Assembly: GCA_030998225.1 (NCBI GenBank)
Contig: JAPYXD010000738.1
Location: 930,001-994,000 of the forward strand
Reading direction: 5' to 3'
Source of the DNA: Diplolepis rosae
Lineage: Eukaryota; Arthropoda; Insecta; Hymenoptera; Diplolepididae
DNA: 64,000 nucleotides
Shown here: piece by piece, positions 62,401-64,000 of the stretch
Layout of the letters: each line of letters starts with the position of its first letter
Numbering within the stretch: the first letter of the stretch is position 1
Notes under the pieces: model-generated
Database searches by the model: none
What the model was told of the DNA's origin: nothing
Seen by the model: only the letters and a program-made list of their open reading frames with translations
Program-made: the position numbers and the translations under genes

Positions 62401-64000
62401 TCACATGCCCCACCTGAAAGACGATAACAAGGGCTACTTAAAGAGAATTATATAGTGAAAATTCATTTGTCGGAAGACAGTCAAAATGGGCAAAAACTGA
62501 CCAGAAACTCGATGATTTTGAGATAGACGGTAAACTCTCACCCACGACTAGAAACTTGTGACATTTTTCACATACCCCACCTGAAAGACGAAAACAAGAG
62601 CTACTTAAAAAAAACTATTTAATAAAAATTCATTTGACACAAGACAGTCAAAATGGGCAAAAACTGACCCTGAATTCGATGATTTTGAGTTAGACGGTAA
62701 ATTCTCACCCAAAACTAGAAACTTGTGACATTTTTCACATGCCCCACCTGAAAGACGATAACAAGGGCTACTTAAAGAGAATTATATAGTGAAAATTCAT
62801 TTGTCGGTAGACAGTCAAAATGGGCAAAAACTGACCCTGAATTCGATAATTTTGAGTTAGACGGTAAATTCTCACCCAAAACAAGAAACTTGTGACATTT
62901 TTCACATGCCCTACCTGAAAGTCAATAACAAGGGCTACTTAAAGAGAATTATATAATGAAAATTCATTTGTAGGAAGACAGTCAAAATGGGCAAAAACTG
63001 ACCCTGAATTCGATGATTTTGAGTTAGACGGTAAATTCTCACCCAAAACTAGGAACTTGTGACATTTTTCAAATGCCCCACCTGAAAGACAATAAGAAGG
63101 GCTACTTAAAAAAAATTATTTAATAAAAATTCATTTGTCGGAAGAAAGTCAAAATGGGAAAAAACTGACCCGGTATTTGATGATTTTGAGTTAGACGGTA
63201 AATTCTCACCCAAAACTAGAAACTTTTGACATTTTTCACATGTACTGCACTAAAGGCGATAACAAGAGCTACTTTAAAAAAAACTATTTAATAAAAATTC
63301 ATTTTACGCAAGACAGTCAAAATGGGCAAATACTGACCCGAAACTCGATGATTTTGAAAATAGACGGTAAACTCTCACCCAAAACTAGAAACTTGTGGCA
63401 TTTTTCACATGTATCGCCCTAAAGCCGACAACAAGAACTACTTAAAAATTAATTAATAAAAATTCATTTGTCGGAAGAAAGTCAAAATGGGAAAAAACTG
63501 ACCCGGTATTCGATGATTTTGAGTTAGACGGTAAATTCTCACCCAAAACCAGAAACTTGTGGAATTTTTCACATGCCCTACCTAAAAGTCAATAACAAGG
63601 GCTACTTAAAGAGAATTATATAATGAAAATTCATTTGTCGGAAGACAGTCAAAATGGGCAAAAACTGACCGCGAATTCGATGATTTTGAGTTAGACGGTA
63701 AATTCTCACCGAAAACTAGAAATTTGTGACATTTTTTACATGTACTGCCCTAATGGCGATAACAAGAGCTACTTAAAAAGAATTATTTAATAAAAATTCA
63801 TTCGTCGGAAGAATGACAAAATGGGAAAAAAGTGACCCGGAATTCGATGATTTTGAAAATAGACGGTAAACTCTCACCCAGAACTAGAAACTTGTGGCAT
63901 TTTTCACATGCCCCACCTGAAAGACGAAAACAAGAGCTACTTAAAAAAAACTATTAATAAAAAATTCATTTGTCGGAAGAAAGTCAAAATGGGAAAAAAC
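62401..64000 (+). repeat. Right-end mixed monomers, array continues
   Basis: Types T, D, T, R, S, U, V, R', X, P, with the last monomer cut by the window edge at gggaaaaaac. The T-D-T run is like that at about 56.6-56.9 kb. The terminal monomer is ordinary, so there is no sign of an array boundary. Confidence 0.75.

Larger units (their letters stand above)
1..64000 (+). repeat. Satellite DNA array, ~167-bp monomer, spans whole window
   Basis: The landmark catttttcacatg, or a one- or two-base variant of it, recurs about every 167 bp from position 132 to the end, always on the + strand. The flanking motifs also recur in a fixed order: gctactt, an A-tract, aataaaaattc, gtcaaaatggg, tcgatgatttt, tagacggtaaa, tctcaccc. 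I saw no inverted segment and no gap filled by other sequence. About 383 monomers fit in the window. Both edges cut through a monomer, so the array is longer than what is shown. Such arrays are known from eukaryotic centromeres and pericentromeres; that location is inferred here. No gene, RNA gene or mobile element interrupts it. Confidence 0.98.

Noticed and set aside
1..64000. CRISPR array
   Set aside because: The period is 167 bp with no unique spacers between short repeats, the whole unit is conserved, and no cas genes are present.
1..64000. Known satellite family or species
   Set aside because: The monomer length resembles many plant and animal centromeric satellites, but I cannot match the sequence to a named one from memory. 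A database search of the 167-bp consensus would decide it.
1..64000. Promoters or terminators from tata-like and T-run motifs
   Set aside because: atatataat-like words and ttttt runs are part of the monomer and recur every 167 bp with no transcription unit; they carry no specific evidence.

Overview
The window is one uninterrupted block of tandem satellite DNA. From the first base to the last it is built from head-to-tail copies of a monomer of about 167 bp (individual copies 166-169 bp, roughly 383 copies), all in the same orientation. The consensus is about 34% GC with about four CpGs per monomer. I found no protein-coding gene, tRNA, rRNA, transposon, CRISPR array or unique sequence. The array runs off both ends. 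A long, AT-rich array with a nucleosome-sized unit and nested higher-order repeats (HORs) is typical of a eukaryotic centromere or pericentromere. I do not recognise the monomer as any named satellite, so the species, and even plant versus animal, stays open.

I classified monomers by the variant sequence just after the near-invariant catttttcacatg landmark: U (tactgcactaaaggcg), V (tatcg..taaagccgac), W (ccctaccagaaagtc, gcgctac), S (gaaagacaataagaaggg), Q (taccgccctaaagacgat), T (gacgataacaaggg, atatagtg), R (cctgaaagtcaat, atataatg; R' has cctaaaag), P (gaaagacgaaaacaagag), D (P head after cata instead of catg), X (ttttttacatg, ctaatggcg), Y (ctaaaggcg, gagttacttataaag), Z (cctgtaagtcgat, ggggtactt), A (cccgaactg, gggctagtt), B (acaagatctacttcaaag), C (gataacacgggctac). 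This nomenclature is mine.

Layout: 1-10.15 kb, U/V/W/S/Q/P/T/R mixture with gatatc and acatatttcacatg markers; 10.15-11.3 kb, first Z-A-B-P-C cassette; 11.32-15.49 kb, 9-mer HOR alpha (P P U V W S Q T S, 1501 bp); 15.49-18.83 kb, a different 9-mer HOR beta (W T R S Z A B P T, 1502 bp); 18.83-25.0 kb, mixed, with a private 837-bp 5-mer duplication and a dispersed alpha copy; 25.0-35.7 kb, X/Y-rich; 35.708-53.060 kb, four consecutive 26-monomer units (4340, 4335, 4340, 4338 bp) followed by a broken fifth; 54.7-62.4 kb, return of the left-end variant set; 62.4-64 kb, further mixed monomers.

Nothing here encodes a product. What the sequence records is its own evolution: unequal exchange and conversion in whole-monomer steps (spacings of 2, 5, 6, 7, 8, 9, 17 and 26 monomers), recurrent monomer fusions, and private variants shared by distant copies. 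Any function would be structural, such as nucleosome phasing or kinetochore/heterochromatin DNA, possibly helped by a conserved short dyad. That function is inference, not seen.
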